Under the pieces are notes generated by a model. It was given only the letters and a program-made list of their open reading frames with translations. It was not told where the DNA came from and ran no database searches. From Allosalinactinospora lopnorensis (lineage in GTDB: Bacteria; Actinomycetota; Actinomycetes; Streptosporangiales; Streptosporangiaceae), in contig NZ_LAJC01000070.1 of assembly GCF_000981225.1 (NCBI RefSeq), positions 1 to 33,070 on the forward strand: 33,070 nucleotides of DNA. Direction: 5' to 3'. Below are positions 1 to 9,034 of the stretch, piece after piece (positions within the stretch are counted from its first letter, which is position 1; every line of letters starts with the position of its first letter). Both the position numbers and the translations under genes were made by a program.

Positions 1-202
1 GACCGGCCCAGCCGAGAGCGGAGGCCGCCGGCGCGGTGTCCTCGCCGGCCAGCTCCACGAGGGCGGGCGCCGACGGCCCGGCCACCCGCACCTCCGCCAC
101 CGCCCAGACCTGACCGGCGGCGGCAAGCAACGCCGCCGCTCCCGCGACCGTGACCAGCAGGGCCACCGTGAACTCCCGCCGGGGAGGCACCGAGCGGCTC
201 AT
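1..202 (-). CDS. Trp biosynthesis-associated membrane protein (partial)
   Basis: Only the first ~67 codons lie in the window; the gene continues past position 1. The ATG at 202 overlaps the hisI stop in an ATGA arrangement, so the two are probably translationally coupled. The product starts with a short basic stretch ([10 protein letters not shown]) followed by a hydrophobic Ala/Leu/Val-rich segment that reads as a first transmembrane helix, then an Ala/Pro/Glu-rich loop. Size, sequence style and position directly after hisI match the actinobacterial Trp_oprn_chp family (TIGR02234/PF09534), which sits between his and trp genes. Its molecular role is unknown. The assignment rests on context and the N-terminus only. 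Confidence 0.7.
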   Translation of the reverse strand, partial: MSRSVPPRREFTVALLVTVAGAAALLAAAGQVWAVAEVRVAGPSAPALVELAGEDTAPAASALGWAG

Positions 203-594
203 CCGCTCTCCCCCTCCAGCGGGAGGCGGCCGGCGTCGAAGCAGGTACGGTCGCCGGTGTGGCAGGCGTTTCCGGTCTGGTCCACCTTGACCAGCAGGGT
301 GTCACCGTCGCAGTCCAGGGCGACGGAATGGACGCGCTGCACGTTTCCCGAGGTGGCACCCTTGACCCAGTACTCCCTCCGGCTGCGCGACCAGTAGGTG
401 GCGCTGCGCGTGCTGAGCGTCCGGCGCAGGGCTTCGTCGTCCATCCAGGCGAGCATGAGCACCTCGCCCGTGTCGTGCTGCTGGACGATGGCCGGCAGCA
501 GTCCTTCGGGGGTCCGTTTCAGCCGTGCGGCGACGGCGGGGTCCAGCCTCCCGGCGGGCCGCCCGTCGCCGTTCCCGGAGAGAGTTGCGCTCAT
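199..594 (-). CDS. hisI: phosphoribosyl-AMP cyclohydrolase HisI
   Basis: Cytosolic enzyme that opens the adenine ring of phosphoribosyl-AMP, the third step of histidine synthesis. The 131-residue product is the usual length for the stand-alone enzyme with no HisE domain. It carries the family core: [14 protein letters not shown], the [14 protein letters not shown] segment, and the metal-ligand region with DCDGDTLL followed by [10 protein letters not shown], which supply the conserved cysteines and aspartates for Zn/Mg binding. The ATG at 594 is the natural start. The stop overlaps the downstream membrane gene by 4 bp. It is separated from hisF by a block of transporter and glycosyltransferase genes, so this end of the his cluster is split. 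Confidence 0.96.
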   Translation of the reverse strand: MSATLSGNGDGRPAGRLDPAVAARLKRTPEGLLPAIVQQHDTGEVLMLAWMDDEALRRTLSTRSATYWSRSRREYWVKGATSGNVQRVHSVALDCDGDTLLVKVDQTGNACHTGDRTCFDAGRLPLEGESG

Positions 595-775
595 GCCTCC
601 AGGCTAGAGCCGCTCCGGCCGGGGCGGCGCCGGCGGGTGAAAATGGCCATAGCCGCGGCTGACGGTCCGGGTCGCGGCGTATCCGGAGCACGCATCCCGG
701 AAGCACGGTCTAGGGTGCAACCGGACACCGTTCCGGCGGCGGGCGGCCGCCGGTCGTGACACGAGCAGGAGAAAC

Positions 776-1762
776 GTGAGCGCCCAGCTTCTCACCGCCG
801 ACCTGGAGGCCAAGCCGGCCGCGATGACCGCGCTGGCCGACCGGCTCGCGCGCAGGGACCCCTACGCCGCGCTGCCGTCGCTGCTGGACGACGAGCCCGC
901 GGGCATCCTGCTGCTGGGGCTGGGCGCCTCGCGCTACGCCTGCGAAATGGCGGCGGCGCGGATGCGGCGGGCCGGTCTCGGGGCCACCGCGGAGTACGCG
1001 TCGGCGCTGCACAGCCTGCCCCCGGGCCCGGACACCCTCGTGGTGGCGGTCTCGGTGGGGGGCGGGCTGCGCGAACTGTGCACGGCGCTCGACCGCTACG
1101 TGGAGCAGTCGGCGATCATCGTGCTGACCGATGATCCCGACTCCCCGGTGGCGCGCTACGCCGACATCCTGGTGCCGCTGATGTCCGGCGAGGAGAAGAG
1201 CGGACTCACCTGCCGCGGCCACGTGCACGCTCTCGCGCTGCTGTCGCTGCTGGGCCACCGGCTCGGCGCGCCGTCCGCGGGCGCGAGCAGCGACCTGTCG
1301 CTGAGCCTGCGGCGGGCCGCGAACTCGGTGTCGGGGCTGCTGGAGCGCGCCCCGCGCTGGCTCCCGCGGGCCGCCGAGGCGCTGCACTCCCCCGACGACC
1401 TGCACTTCGTGGCACCAGCGGAGCGGCTGTGCTCGGCGCAGCAGGCGGCGCTGGTGGTCCGCCAAGGGCCGGTGCTGCCCGCGCACGCCGCCGAGTCGGG
1501 CGAGTGGTCGCACACGGACCGCTACCTCGCCGCCGTCAGCGACTACCGCGCTGTGCTGTTCGCCGGCTCGCACTACGACGAGCGGCTGACCGAGCAGCTC
1601 CTGCATCTGCGCGGGGCGTTCGTCTGCGTCGGGGGGGACATGGCCGGCTCGGCGCTGAACCTGCGCTACCCGGGCGACACCGACGCCGACGTGCGGCTGC
1701 TCACCGAACCCGTCGTCGGGGAGCTGCTGGCCGCCCACTGGTGGGCCGAGCGCGACCTGTAG
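776..1762 (+). CDS. SIS-domain sugar isomerase-like protein
   Basis: 328 residues beginning at a GTG preceded by AGGAG. The sequence resembles the double-SIS isomerase half of GlmS-type and AgaS-type proteins: a glycine-rich phosphosugar loop (GILLLGLGASRYACEMAA), a second-strand region with VVAVSVGGGLREL, and an ITVLTDD-like strand (AIIVLTDDPDSPVA). No glutaminase domain precedes it, so it is not a full GlmS. It probably binds or isomerises a phosphorylated amino sugar or sugar; the substrate cannot be read from sequence. It is divergent from hisI and converges head-on with the ABC exporter, its stop abutting the exporter stop with no spacer. Family assignment is good; function is unproven. 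Confidence 0.8.
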   Translation: MSAQLLTADLEAKPAAMTALADRLARRDPYAALPSLLDDEPAGILLLGLGASRYACEMAAARMRRAGLGATAEYASALHSLPPGPDTLVVAVSVGGGLRELCTALDRYVEQSAIIVLTDDPDSPVARYADILVPLMSGEEKSGLTCRGHVHALALLSLLGHRLGAPSAGASSDLSLSLRRAANSVSGLLERAPRWLPRAAEALHSPDDLHFVAPAERLCSAQQAALVVRQGPVLPAHAAESGEWSHTDRYLAAVSDYRAVLFAGSHYDERLTEQLLHLRGAFVCVGGDMAGSALNLRYPGDTDADVRLLTEPVVGELLAAHWWAERDL

Positions 1763-3607
1763 TCACGCCGAGCTGCGCACCCAGGATCCGTAGAGGTCGG
1801 CGTAGACGCCCGGCCTCTCCACCAGCTCGGCGTGCGTGCCCCGCTGGACGATCCGCCCGGCGTCGAACACGAACACCTCGTCGGCGGCTTCGGCCGTGGA
1901 GAGCCGGTGCGCGATGGTCACCGACGTCCGGCCGTGTGTGAGCCGGTCCAGCGCGCGCTGGATGCGGACCTCGGTGTGCGGGTCCACCGCCGAGGTGGCC
2001 TCGTCCAGCACCAGCAGATCGGGGTCGGCGACGTAGGCCCGTACCAGCGCCACCAGCTGCCGCTCCCCCGCCGACAAGGACTCGCCCCGCTGCCCGACGG
2101 GGGTGTCCAGGCCGTGCGCCAGACCGCTCAGCCAGTCCCGCAGGCCCAGCTCGTGGATGGCCGCCTCCAGCTCGGCGTCGCCGGCCTCGGGGCGCGCGAA
2201 CCGGATGTTGGCGCCCAGCGACCCGTCGAAGAGGAAGCCCTCCTGCGGGACCATGACGATCCGGCTGCGCAGCGAAGAGAACGCGATCTCGCGCAGGTCC
2301 ACGCCGTCGAGCAGCACCCGCCCTTCGACCGGGTCCATGAGGCGGGTGAGCAGCTTGACGAAGGTCGTCTTGCCGGAGCCGGTCTCGCCGACCACGGCCA
2401 CCCTGGTGCCGGGCGCGATCTCCTGGTCGACGCCGTCGAGTACGGTCGGCCCTTCGGGGTAGGCGTAGCCGACCCCCTCGAACCGCACCTCCACCGGACC
2501 GCGCGGGAGCTCGTGGCCGGCCTCGCCCGGGTCGGCGATGTCGGGGACGGTGTCGAGGACGCCGAGCACGCGCCGCCAGCCGGCGATGGCGTTCTGCGCC
2601 TCGTTGAAGATCTCGGTCGCCATCATCATCGGCGTGATGAACAGCGTGACCAGGAACAGGAACGCCACCAGCTCACCGGGGGTGATATCGCCCGCGACCC
2701 CCAGCAGCACACCGGTGACGACCACGGCCGCGTTGGCCACGGCCGCGACGAGCTCGGCGACCGGTGAAACGGCCATGGACAGCCGCTGCGCCCTCACCTG
2801 CGCCCGCCGGGTCGCCAGGACCGTTTCGTCGACGCGGTGCGCGGTGCGCTCCTCGGTGGCGTGGGCGCGGATGATCGCGGCCCCCATGACGGTCTCGCCG
2901 ATCACGCCGAGCATGTCGCCGGTGCGCTCGCGGACCTTCAGATAGGCGCGGGACAGCAGGCGCTGCAGCCAGCGGACGCCGAACAGCAGCGGCAGGAAGC
3001 ACACCCAGACCACCACGGTGAGCTGCCAGGAGTAGACGGCCATGAGCACCGTGGCGATGAGGAGCTGGCCGGTGCTGACGATGAGCAGCAGGCCGCCCCA
3101 CTGCATGAAGACGCTGATCTGGTCGACGTCGGCGGTGACCCGCGAGACGAGCGCGCCCTTGCGCTCGCTGTTCTGGGTGAGCACCGACAGGTCGTGCACG
3201 TGCCGGAACGCCTTGCGGCGCAGCGTGGCCAGCCCGGACTCGGTGGCGCGGTACAGCCGCACGTTCATCAGGAAGGAGCACGCCGCTGTGATCACCAGCA
3301 GCACGGCGCACAGCGTGACAGCGGCGGCGACGAAGCCCATGTCCGGGACGCGGGTGCCCTCGCCGATGCCGTTGTCGATGATCTGCTGCACCGCGATCGG
3401 CACGATGATCTTGCCGACGGTCGCGATCAGCGCGAACACCAGGGTCAGCCTCAGTCCCCGGGTGAACTCCGGGGAGAGCTGCAGGCCGCGGCGGATCGTG
3501 CCGAGAGCGGAGTCGGAGGAGCGGTGCAGGGCGGGGGCGCCCTCGTCCGCCGGCCGGTTCCCCGATGCGTCCTCCCGCCCGGTGCCGGTGGCCACTGGGG
3601 TGCTCAT
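1763..3607 (-). CDS. ABC exporter half-transporter, subunit with canonical Walker B
   Basis: 614-residue ABCB/MsbA-type exporter half: an N-terminal six-helix membrane domain (about residues 50-350) followed by the ATPase. Walker A is GETGSGKT with Lys413, the Q-loop is VPQEG, Walker B/catalytic Glu536 is in LLVLDEATSAVD, and the switch His567 is in TIAHRLST. The signature is LSAGE rather than LSGGQ. Its ATG overlaps the stop of the upstream partner in an ATGA arrangement, so the two halves form an operon and most likely a heterodimer. The altered signature faces the partner's degenerate Walker B/His positions, as in asymmetric exporters such as TmrAB or BmrCD. The substrate is unknown; drugs, peptides or lipids are all possible. 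Confidence 0.93.
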   Translation of the reverse strand: MSTPVATGTGREDASGNRPADEGAPALHRSSDSALGTIRRGLQLSPEFTRGLRLTLVFALIATVGKIIVPIAVQQIIDNGIGEGTRVPDMGFVAAAVTLCAVLLVITAACSFLMNVRLYRATESGLATLRRKAFRHVHDLSVLTQNSERKGALVSRVTADVDQISVFMQWGGLLLIVSTGQLLIATVLMAVYSWQLTVVVWVCFLPLLFGVRWLQRLLSRAYLKVRERTGDMLGVIGETVMGAAIIRAHATEERTAHRVDETVLATRRAQVRAQRLSMAVSPVAELVAAVANAAVVVTGVLLGVAGDITPGELVAFLFLVTLFITPMMMATEIFNEAQNAIAGWRRVLGVLDTVPDIADPGEAGHELPRGPVEVRFEGVGYAYPEGPTVLDGVDQEIAPGTRVAVVGETGSGKTTFVKLLTRLMDPVEGRVLLDGVDLREIAFSSLRSRIVMVPQEGFLFDGSLGANIRFARPEAGDAELEAAIHELGLRDWLSGLAHGLDTPVGQRGESLSAGERQLVALVRAYVADPDLLVLDEATSAVDPHTEVRIQRALDRLTHGRTSVTIAHRLSTAEAADEVFVFDAGRIVQRGTHAELVERPGVYADLYGSWVRSSA

Positions 3608-5538
3608 CGAACGATCTCCTCCGTGCTGGGGGTGTCCTCGTCCCCGTCCGTTCCGGCGCCCCGGGCCCGGCGTTCCCGTTCTGCTGTGGCGCGCTCGTAG
3701 GCCGTCACCAGCTTCCGGTATCCGGGTGAGCGCTCCAGCAGCTCGTGATGGATACCCTGGTCGCGCACCGTTCCCCGTTCCAGGTAGACGATCTCGTCGG
3801 CGAGTTCGATGGTGGCCCTGCGGTAGGCGACGACGACCACGGTGGCGGCGAGCTCGGTGTCGCGCAGCCCCGCGAGGATCTGCGCCTCGATCTGCGGGTC
3901 GACGGCGGATGTCGCGTCGTCCAGGATGAGCAGCCGGGGCCGGCGCACAACAGCGCGGGCCAGCGCGAGGCGCTGCCGCTGCCCGCCGGAGAGCGAGGTC
4001 CCGCGCTCGCCGAGCCGGGTGTCGAGACCGCCGGGCAGGGCCGCCACGAAGGAGTCGGCGCGGGCCAGCCGCAGTGCCGCCCAGACGTCGGCGTCGTCCA
4101 CATCGGCGCCGAGGGTGACGTTGCCGCGCGCGGTGTCCTCGAAGACGAACGTCGACTGCGGTACCAGGGCGGCGGCGCCGGCGATCTCACCCTGCTCCAG
4201 GTCGCGCGCGTCGACGCCGTCGTAGCCCACGGTCCCGCTATCGGGGTCGACCAGCCGCATGAGCAGCATTGTCAGCGTGGACTTGCCCGCACCGGTCGGG
4301 CCGACGACAGCGACGGTACGCCCCGGGGCGATGTCGAGGGTCACGTCTCTGAGGACCGTGGTGCGCGGGGCACCGGTGCCAGGGGCGGTGTCGGCGAGGT
4401 CGCGGCCGCTCACGCCCGACCGGTCGTAGGTGTCCTCGTAGGAGAAGCTCACATCGCGGGCGGTGAGCCGGACCCCGCCGCTCCCGTGCCCGTTGGTCCG
4501 GGCGCCGCCGTAGTGCATCGCGCCGTCAGCCGAGAGCACCGTCTGGACCCGGTTCCACCCGACGACGCTGCGCGGCAGGTCGCCCAGCAGCCAGCCGAAC
4601 GAGCGGATGGGCAGGGCGAGAAGCGTGAAGAGGTAGGCGATCTGTACCAGGTCGCCCGGGTCGATCGCGCCGTTGGACAGCCGCCACGTCCCGACCAGCA
4701 GTACGGCCAGCACGCCGAGGTTGGGCAGGCCCTCCATGACCGGGTCGAACATTCCGCGCATCCGGCCGACCTGGATCTGGGCGTCGCGCAGCCGGTGCGC
4801 GGCCGCCGTGAAGCGCTCCGTCTCGGTGTCCTCGCGCCCCAGGGTCTTGACCACCAGAGCGCCGTCGAAGGACTCGTGCGCGACCTCGCTGACCTGCGCG
4901 CGCAGCGCCTGGGCTCGGGTGGCCACCGGTGCGATCTTGCGCTGGAAGACCACGTTGATCGCGAACAGCAGGGGGAAGACCACGAACCCCACGAGTGCGA
5001 GGACGGGGTCGGTGACCACCATGGCGACGGCCGCCGCCAGCAGCATGAACAGGCTCCCGAGGACCATCGGCAGCGGCGCGAGCGGCTGCCAGGTGGCCTC
5101 GACGTCGGCGTTGGCGTTGGACAGCAGCTGCCCGGTGGGGTGGCGGTGGTGCCAGGACAGCGGGAGGCGGAGGTACTTCCGGGCGACCTGGCGGCGGTAT
5201 CGGGCCTGCATGCGGAACTGCATGAGGCCGGCGAACAGCCGCCGCGCGCCGAGCCCGAGCGCCTTGACCACGCCGACACCGAGGAGGAGCGCGGCGGCGG
5301 CGGCCAGTGCCGCGGTGGTGGTGCGGCCTTCGGCGAACGCCGGGAGGATGACGGTGTCGGTGATGCGCCCGAGGACCCATGCCGAGCCGACGGTGCCGGC
5401 CGCGTGCAGGGAGGCTCCGAGGACGGCCACGGCGCAGACCCACGGTTCGGTGCGCATCGCGATCCACAGCACCCGCACCCCGCGCCGGAAGATCGGGGAG
5501 CCGGACGCCGGTCCGCTCTCGGTGCTCCCCTGCGCCAT
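3604..5538 (-). CDS. ABC exporter half-transporter, degenerate-site subunit
   Basis: 644-residue ABCB-type half exporter with an N-terminal membrane domain (~residues 25-340) and an ATPase domain. Walker A is GPTGAGKS (Lys419) and the signature is canonical LSGGQ. Walker B reads LLILDDATSAVD, with Asp541 where the catalytic Glu should be, and the switch His is replaced by Tyr572 (VVVAYRRAT). It therefore supplies the non-hydrolytic half of one nucleotide site and an intact signature to the other, fitting a heterodimer with the downstream gene. I chose the ATG at 5538, preceded by GGGGGAC; an upstream TTG at 5610 would add 24 poorly conserved residues and would place the inverted repeat at 5573-5599 inside the coding region. 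Confidence 0.92.
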   Translation of the reverse strand: MAQGSTESGPASGSPIFRRGVRVLWIAMRTEPWVCAVAVLGASLHAAGTVGSAWVLGRITDTVILPAFAEGRTTTAALAAAAALLLGVGVVKALGLGARRLFAGLMQFRMQARYRRQVARKYLRLPLSWHHRHPTGQLLSNANADVEATWQPLAPLPMVLGSLFMLLAAAVAMVVTDPVLALVGFVVFPLLFAINVVFQRKIAPVATRAQALRAQVSEVAHESFDGALVVKTLGREDTETERFTAAAHRLRDAQIQVGRMRGMFDPVMEGLPNLGVLAVLLVGTWRLSNGAIDPGDLVQIAYLFTLLALPIRSFGWLLGDLPRSVVGWNRVQTVLSADGAMHYGGARTNGHGSGGVRLTARDVSFSYEDTYDRSGVSGRDLADTAPGTGAPRTTVLRDVTLDIAPGRTVAVVGPTGAGKSTLTMLLMRLVDPDSGTVGYDGVDARDLEQGEIAGAAALVPQSTFVFEDTARGNVTLGADVDDADVWAALRLARADSFVAALPGGLDTRLGERGTSLSGGQRQRLALARAVVRRPRLLILDDATSAVDPQIEAQILAGLRDTELAATVVVVAYRRATIELADEIVYLERGTVRDQGIHHELLERSPGYRKLVTAYERATAERERRARGAGTDGDEDTPSTEEIVR

Positions 5539-5572
5539 ATGTCCCCCGTTCGTTCGGCCACGCACATGCGCA

Positions 5573-5599
5573 GATGCCATCCGATGAGGGGATGGCATC
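5573..5599. promoter_or_regulatory. 10-bp perfect inverted repeat upstream of ABC operon
   Basis: GATGCCATCC at 5573-5582 and GGATGGCATC at 5590-5599 are perfect reverse complements around a 7-nt spacer. The site lies 35 bp upstream of the exporter ATG at 5538. A shorter palindrome, GGTTG-C-CAACC, follows at 5602-5612. Position and symmetry suggest a repressor operator controlling the exporter, or a 5' leader hairpin. The binding protein is not identifiable here. Confidence 0.5.
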
Positions 5600-5612
5600 C
5601 CGGTTGCCAACC

Positions 5613-6259
5613 TACTCCGCCCAATGCGGGAAGGTCCGCGCCGATTCGTTCAGCGCTGGGGGGAATCGGGCTATTCCGCGCGGCGAAACCCCTTGCGTCT
5701 CCGTGCTGCAGGGCGCGGACGGGCCTGTGCGCGCATGTTTCCGCTGAGAAGCGCGCGGTTCGCCCGCACTGCGGAAGCGCCGTGTCGGCGGGGTGAGCGG
5801 CGCGTGGCCGACTGCGGCCACAATGGCGGGGGGCAGGCCATGTGCTCTCCCCGGTTTCACCGGAGAATTCGGCCGGGAGCCTCGCGGAAATCGGAGCCCC
5901 GGGCGGTGCCTCCCGTTCGGTCCGGAAACCCCCCGATAAAGGCTTTCGCGCCGGTCCCGCTCCGTTTCCGCCCGGCGTTTCCCGGACCGCGGAGAGCGGG
6001 TGGCCGGGCCGCCGGTGACCGCGGAATTCCGGGGCACGGAAGCGTTTACCGGCATTTTCCGTATTCGCGCTCTTTCGGACGGATATTCCGGGACACACGG
6101 GTGCCCCCCAGCCGCGTGCGGCGGTGGCGTTCGTACGGGTGCGCGGCTCCGGGCCGGTCGCCGAAATCGGGGTGAACGCCAGGTCGCGGACAGGCAAAAT
6201 CGCGGCGATATTCGCGGGCGCCGCTGGGCCCGGGCTACCGTGGCGGCGGAAACTGGAGC
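5613..6259. other. long intergenic region between ABC operon and glycosyltransferase
   Basis: About 650 bp without a convincing gene. Open frames on both strands here are composed of Arg/Pro/Ala-rich noise typical of antisense frames in GC-rich DNA. The stretch must contain the promoters of the divergent exporter operon and glycosyltransferase gene. It holds several AT-richer islands (for example around 6040-6095 and 6195-6215), but I could not define a convincing -35/-10 pair. No tRNA, repeat array or known riboswitch was seen. Confidence 0.4.
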
Positions 6260-8078
6260 GTGCCTGACCTCAATTCCTCCGTACGCCCTGTTCCCATGCC
6301 GACCAAGCGCGGACCGCGGTCTCTGCTCGCCGACGCCTATGACGCGGTGGTGCACCGCGCTGTCCGTACCGCCCGCGGGCTCCCGCCCGCGGCGCGCTCC
6401 CTTGCTCTGCGGGCAGCCGGCGCCGGCCGCGGCTCGGCACTCCCCCGGTTCCCCGTCTCGGCCCTGGCGCTGCTCGCCGCCGACGACCGGGTCCACGACG
6501 CCCGCGACCTGCTGCACCGGCTGGCCGACGACATCGGCCGCGCGTCCCGCCGCAGGCGGTTCCTCACCCGGCGGCTGGCCGCCACGGTGGCGGTGCTGGA
6601 ACAGCCGCGGCTGACCGAGGTCGCCGCACGGCGGCTGCGGGTTCCCGGGCGCTACACCGCGGCCCTGCACGGAGGGGCGGCCGCGCGCAGCGCCCGGCTG
6701 CTGTTCCATCGGGGCGCGCTGACCGAGGCCGTCGAGGCGGTCGCACCCTATGAGCACGTCCACGAGTTCTGCGGGGCACTGCGCCGGCGCTACACCGGTG
6801 AACGCGCCGCTCTCGGCCCGCTGCCGGACCTCCCGAAGCCCGACGGCGGCACCGGCCCGCTCAACGGGGTCCCGGGACGGGTGCTGCACCTGGTTTCCAA
6901 CGCCCTGCCGCACACCCAGGCCGGTTACACGGTCCGCACGCACCGCATCGTGACGGCGCAGCGCGCGGAGGGGCTGGATCCGCACGTCGCGACATTCGTC
7001 GGCTGGCCGAGGGATGTCGCCGGCGTTCCGAGCGAGGAGGTGCTCGACGGGATCGGCTACCACCGGCTGCGCCCGGGAGAGGAGCTGCCCGAAGGGCTGG
7101 CGAAGCAGATCGAGGCCGGGGTGTCCGCCGCCACCGACCTGGCTCTACGGTTGCGCCCGGCGGTGCTGCACGCCGCCACCGACCACCGCAACGGGTCGGT
7201 GGCCATGGAGGTCGGGGCGCGGCTCGGCCTCCCGGTCGTCTACGAGGTCCGGGGGTTTTTGGAGGAGACCTGGATCTCGGGCGCCGGCCCCCGGGCCGAG
7301 GGCAGTGAACGGCACCGGCTGATCGTGGAGCGCGAGGCGTCGCTGATGCGCGGTGCGGACGCCGTGGTGACACTGGCCGGCACCATGCGCGAGGAGATCA
7401 TCGCCCGCGGCGCGGACCCCGAACGCGTCGTGCTGGCCCCCAACGCGGTGGACCCGCACCTGCTGGACACGCGTCCCGACGGCGAGGGCTTCCGCCGCGA
7501 GTACGGCATCGGGGCCGGGGAGTTCGTCGTGGGGTCGGTCTCCAGCCTGATGGCCTACGAGGGGTTCGCGACGCTGATCGACGCGGCGGCGCTGCTGCGC
7601 GAGAGCGGCCTGCCCGTGCGGGTGCTGCTTGTCGGCGACGGGGCGGAGCGGGCGGCGCTGCTCGCGCGGGCCGCCGAGCGCGGCCTGGCCGAGGCTTGCG
7701 TCCTGCCCGGCCGCGTCCCGCCCGAGGAGGCACTGCGCGCGCATGCCGCGCTGGACGTGTTCGCCGCGCCGCGCGCCGACGAGCGCGTCTGCCGCCTGGT
7801 CACCCCGCTCAAGCCGGTCGAGGCGATGGCGCTCGGCACCCCCGTGGTCGCCAGCGATCTGCCCGCTCTGCGGGAGCTGCTGGCCGGCGGTGCGGCGGGC
7901 CTCATGATCCGGCCGGGCGCCGCCGATGAGCTCGCCGAAGCGCTGCGCCGGCTGCACGGCGACCGGGCTGCGGGAGGAGCTGGCCGAGGCCGGCCGCACC
8001 GAGATCGCCTCGCACCGCACCTGGCCCCGCCTGGCCGAGGTGTACCGGGACCTCTACGAGAGGCTGGGAGCGGCATAA
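6260..8078 (+). CDS. GT4-family glycosyltransferase (frameshift near 3' end)
   Basis: Starts at GTG 6260; an ATG at 6296 is an alternative. Residues 1-210 form an Ala/Arg-rich helical N-terminal region. From about residue 213 there is a GT-B fold: VLHLVSNALPHTQAGYTVRT with the acceptor-side glycine loop, VVYEVRGF, VVLAPNAVDP, LLVGDG and the donor-site motif PLKPVEAMALGTPVVAS with its Glu. This is typical of retaining GT4 enzymes that move a sugar from a nucleotide donor. The expected C-terminus (LREELAEAGR ... YERLGAA, stop at 8078) lies in the +1 frame from position 7968. One extra G in the GGG at 7965-7967 explains this; otherwise the frame runs on to 9100 through the repeat and antisense to hisF. 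Acceptor and product are unknown. Confidence 0.82.
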
Positions 8079-8166
8079 CCCGCGCCGCCGCTTCTGCGTC
8101 AATGGGTGGGGTTAGGTTGTGGTTGGCCGTGTCCGCCCGCGGGGTTCGGGACCGCGTTGGGAGGGC

Positions 8167-8258
8167 GGGTGTGCCGGATCCGTCCACCCTCACCGCCGAT
8201 CTTGACCATCGCGTTCCTTCGTGCGCGCGTCAAGGAACGCGATGGTCAAGATCGGCGG
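8167..8258. repeat. dispersed repeat, copy A, with 27-bp perfect hairpin
   Basis: Positions 8193-8219 and 8232-8258 are a perfect 27-bp inverted repeat around a 12-nt loop rich in GCGC. The right half plus loop (8221-8257) recurs at 11297-11333 with one mismatch in 37 bp. The adjoining box at 8167-8191 recurs, inverted, at 11389-11406 (17/18) and 11539-11559 (20/21). Because it lies between the convergent glycosyltransferase and hisF, it can also act as a bidirectional transcription stop, although it lacks a T-tract. The modular structure suggests a small non-autonomous repeat family. Confidence 0.8.
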
Positions 8259-8260
8259 GA

Positions 8261-9034
8261 TTAGCGGACCGGGTGCCCGTGGGCCTTCAGTTCGGCCTTG
8301 ACGTCGGCGATCGTGAACTCGCCGAAGTGGAACACGCTCGCCGCAAGGACCGCGTCAGCCCCCGCCTCGATGGCTCGCGGGAAGTGCTCGACCTTGCCCG
8401 CGCCGCCGCTGGCGATCAGCGGGATGTGGGCCACGGCGCGCACGGCGCGGATCAGCTCCAGGTCGAAACCGGCCTTGGTGCCGTCGGCGTCCATCGAGTT
8501 CAGCAGGATCTCACCGGCCCCCAGCTCGGCCGCGCGTGCGGCCCACTCGACGGCGTCGATGCCGGTGCCGCGCCGCCCGCCGTGCGTGGTGACCTCGAAA
8601 CCGCTTGGTGTGGGCTCGTCGCCGGGGGCGACCCGGCGGACGTCGGCGGAGAGCACCAGCACCTGGCTGCCGAAGCGCTCGGCGATCTCGCGGATCAGTT
8701 CGGGGCGCGCGATCGCGGCGGTGTTCACGCCCACCTTGTCGGCGCCGGCGCGCAGCAGCCGGTCGACGTCGTCGGTGGTGCGCACCCCGCCGCCGACGGT
8801 GAGCGGGATGAAGACCTGCTCGGCGGTGCGGCGCACGACGTCGTAGGTGGTCTCGCGGTCGCCGCTGGACGCGGTGACGTCGAGGAAGGTGAGCTCGTCG
8901 GCGCCGTCGGCGTCGTAGCGGCCGGCCAGCTCGACGGGGTCCCCGGCGTCGCGCAGGTTCTGGAAGTTGACGCCCTTGACGACGCGCCCGGCGTCGACGT
9001 CGAGGCAGGGGATGACCCGGATCGCGACCGTCAT
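8261..9034 (-). CDS. hisF: imidazole glycerol phosphate synthase cyclase subunit HisF
   Basis: Cyclase half of the HisF-HisH complex; it uses ammonia from HisH to convert PRFAR into imidazole glycerol phosphate and AICAR. The 257-residue (beta/alpha)8 barrel is full length. The two catalytic aspartates are Asp12 ([18 protein letters not shown]) and Asp131 (VLSADVRR), and the phosphate loops GGGVRT and SGGAGK are present. The ATG at 9034 overlaps the restored priA stop (TGA 9033-9031) in an ATGA junction, which is itself evidence that the priA frame is meant to end there. It is the last gene of this his block, 3 bp from a perfect long hairpin. Confidence 0.97.
   Translation of the reverse strand: MTVAIRVIPCLDVDAGRVVKGVNFQNLRDAGDPVELAGRYDADGADELTFLDVTASSGDRETTYDVVRRTAEQVFIPLTVGGGVRTTDDVDRLLRAGADKVGVNTAAIARPELIREIAERFGSQVLVLSADVRRVAPGDEPTPSGFEVTTHGGRRGTGIDAVEWAARAAELGAGEILLNSMDADGTKAGFDLELIRAVRAVAHIPLIASGGAGKVEHFPRAIEAGADAVLAASVFHFGEFTIADVKAELKAHGHPVR

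Noticed and set aside
3745-5796. Long plus-strand open frame (~680 codons) antisense to the ABC exporter
   Set aside because: Its translation is Gly/Arg/Asp-rich with no domain, and the minus strand here encodes an unmistakable ABC transporter; long antisense frames are usual in GC-rich DNA.
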